Shown here: piece after piece, positions 5,199 through 5,250 of the stretch
Position numbering within the stretch: the first letter of the stretch is position 1
Layout: each line of letters opens with the position of its first letter
DNA from: Vulcanimicrobiota bacterium
GTDB taxonomy: Bacteria > Vulcanimicrobiota > Vulcanimicrobiia > Vulcanimicrobiales > Vulcanimicrobiaceae
DNA length: 5,250 nucleotides
Direction: 5' to 3'
Assembly (NCBI GenBank): GCA_019245995.1
Contig: JAFAQW010000246.1
Span: 1-5,250 of the forward strand
The notes under the pieces: model-generated
The model's database searches: none
What the model was told of the DNA's origin: nothing
Seen by the model: only the letters and a program-made list of their open reading frames with translations
Made by a program: the position numbers and the translations under genes

Positions 5199-5250
5199 AC
5201 GACACGCAGATACGCGAGCATATCGAGGAGCTGGTTTCGGAAGAGCACCG
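5195..5250 (+). CDS. N-terminal fragment of a DUF2630-like small protein (3' truncated by window edge)
   Basis: The first 18 complete codons read MNDTQIREHIEELVSEEH, in frame to the window end. The pattern M-x-D-x-x-I-x-x-x-I-x-x-L-V-x-E-E-H is typical of the start of DUF2630 proteins, small helical proteins of unknown function found mainly in Actinobacteria and related lineages. The ATG overlaps the ppx stop by four bases (ATGA), implying co-translation with ppx. Only 18 residues are visible, so the family call is tentative. Confidence 0.6.
   Translation, partial: MNDTQIREHIEELVSEEH

Overview
The window is a GC-rich bacterial chromosomal segment (about two thirds G+C by eye, with strong GC bias at third codon positions). 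It is a tightly packed set of nine co-directional plus-strand genes, seven complete and one partial at each edge. Most junctions overlap by a few bases or have gaps under about 15 bases, so most of it is probably one transcription unit. No phage, transposase, CRISPR, tRNA or rRNA sequence is visible. All genes have housekeeping-type functions.

Layout: the 3' end of a DnaJ-type chaperone gene (1-155); rsmE, the 16S rRNA m3U methyltransferase (152-889); a family-2 glycosyltransferase resembling dolichol/polyprenol-phosphate mannose synthase (899-1624); accD (1624-2496) and accA (2500-3486), the two carboxyltransferase subunits of acetyl-CoA carboxylase; a small FtsB/DivIC-type division protein (3444-3809); a small basic protein with a possible degenerate S1/OB fold (3806-4159); a 106-base spacer full of repeats; a short Ppx/GppA-type phosphatase (4266-5198); and the start of a small DUF2630-like gene (5195 to the edge). 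Together they cover protein folding, ribosome maturation, lipid-linked sugar transfer, malonyl-CoA supply for fatty acids, division-site assembly and polyphosphate/(p)ppGpp metabolism.

The trio FtsB/DivIC, small protein, Ppx resembles an order known from Gram-positive lineages. These are DivIC followed by the S1-domain protein YabR in Bacillus and its relatives, and FtsB, DUF501, Ppx in Actinobacteria. The DUF2630-like start also points to that side of the tree. I infer a high-GC member of the Terrabacteria-like lineages, possibly an uncultured phylum such as Eremiobacterota (WPS-2), but the sequence alone does not settle this.

The most interesting feature is a dispersed palindromic repeat with three copies, all in the same orientation, each sitting at a gene end. 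One copy lies inside the accD reading frame and encodes the last part of AccD, ending just before accA. A second supplies the stop codon of the S1-like gene. A third follows it directly upstream of ppx. Two substitutions at normally conserved positions, in Ppx (S9) and in AccA (K161/D164), also deserve a check. I found no clearly new multi-gene system.
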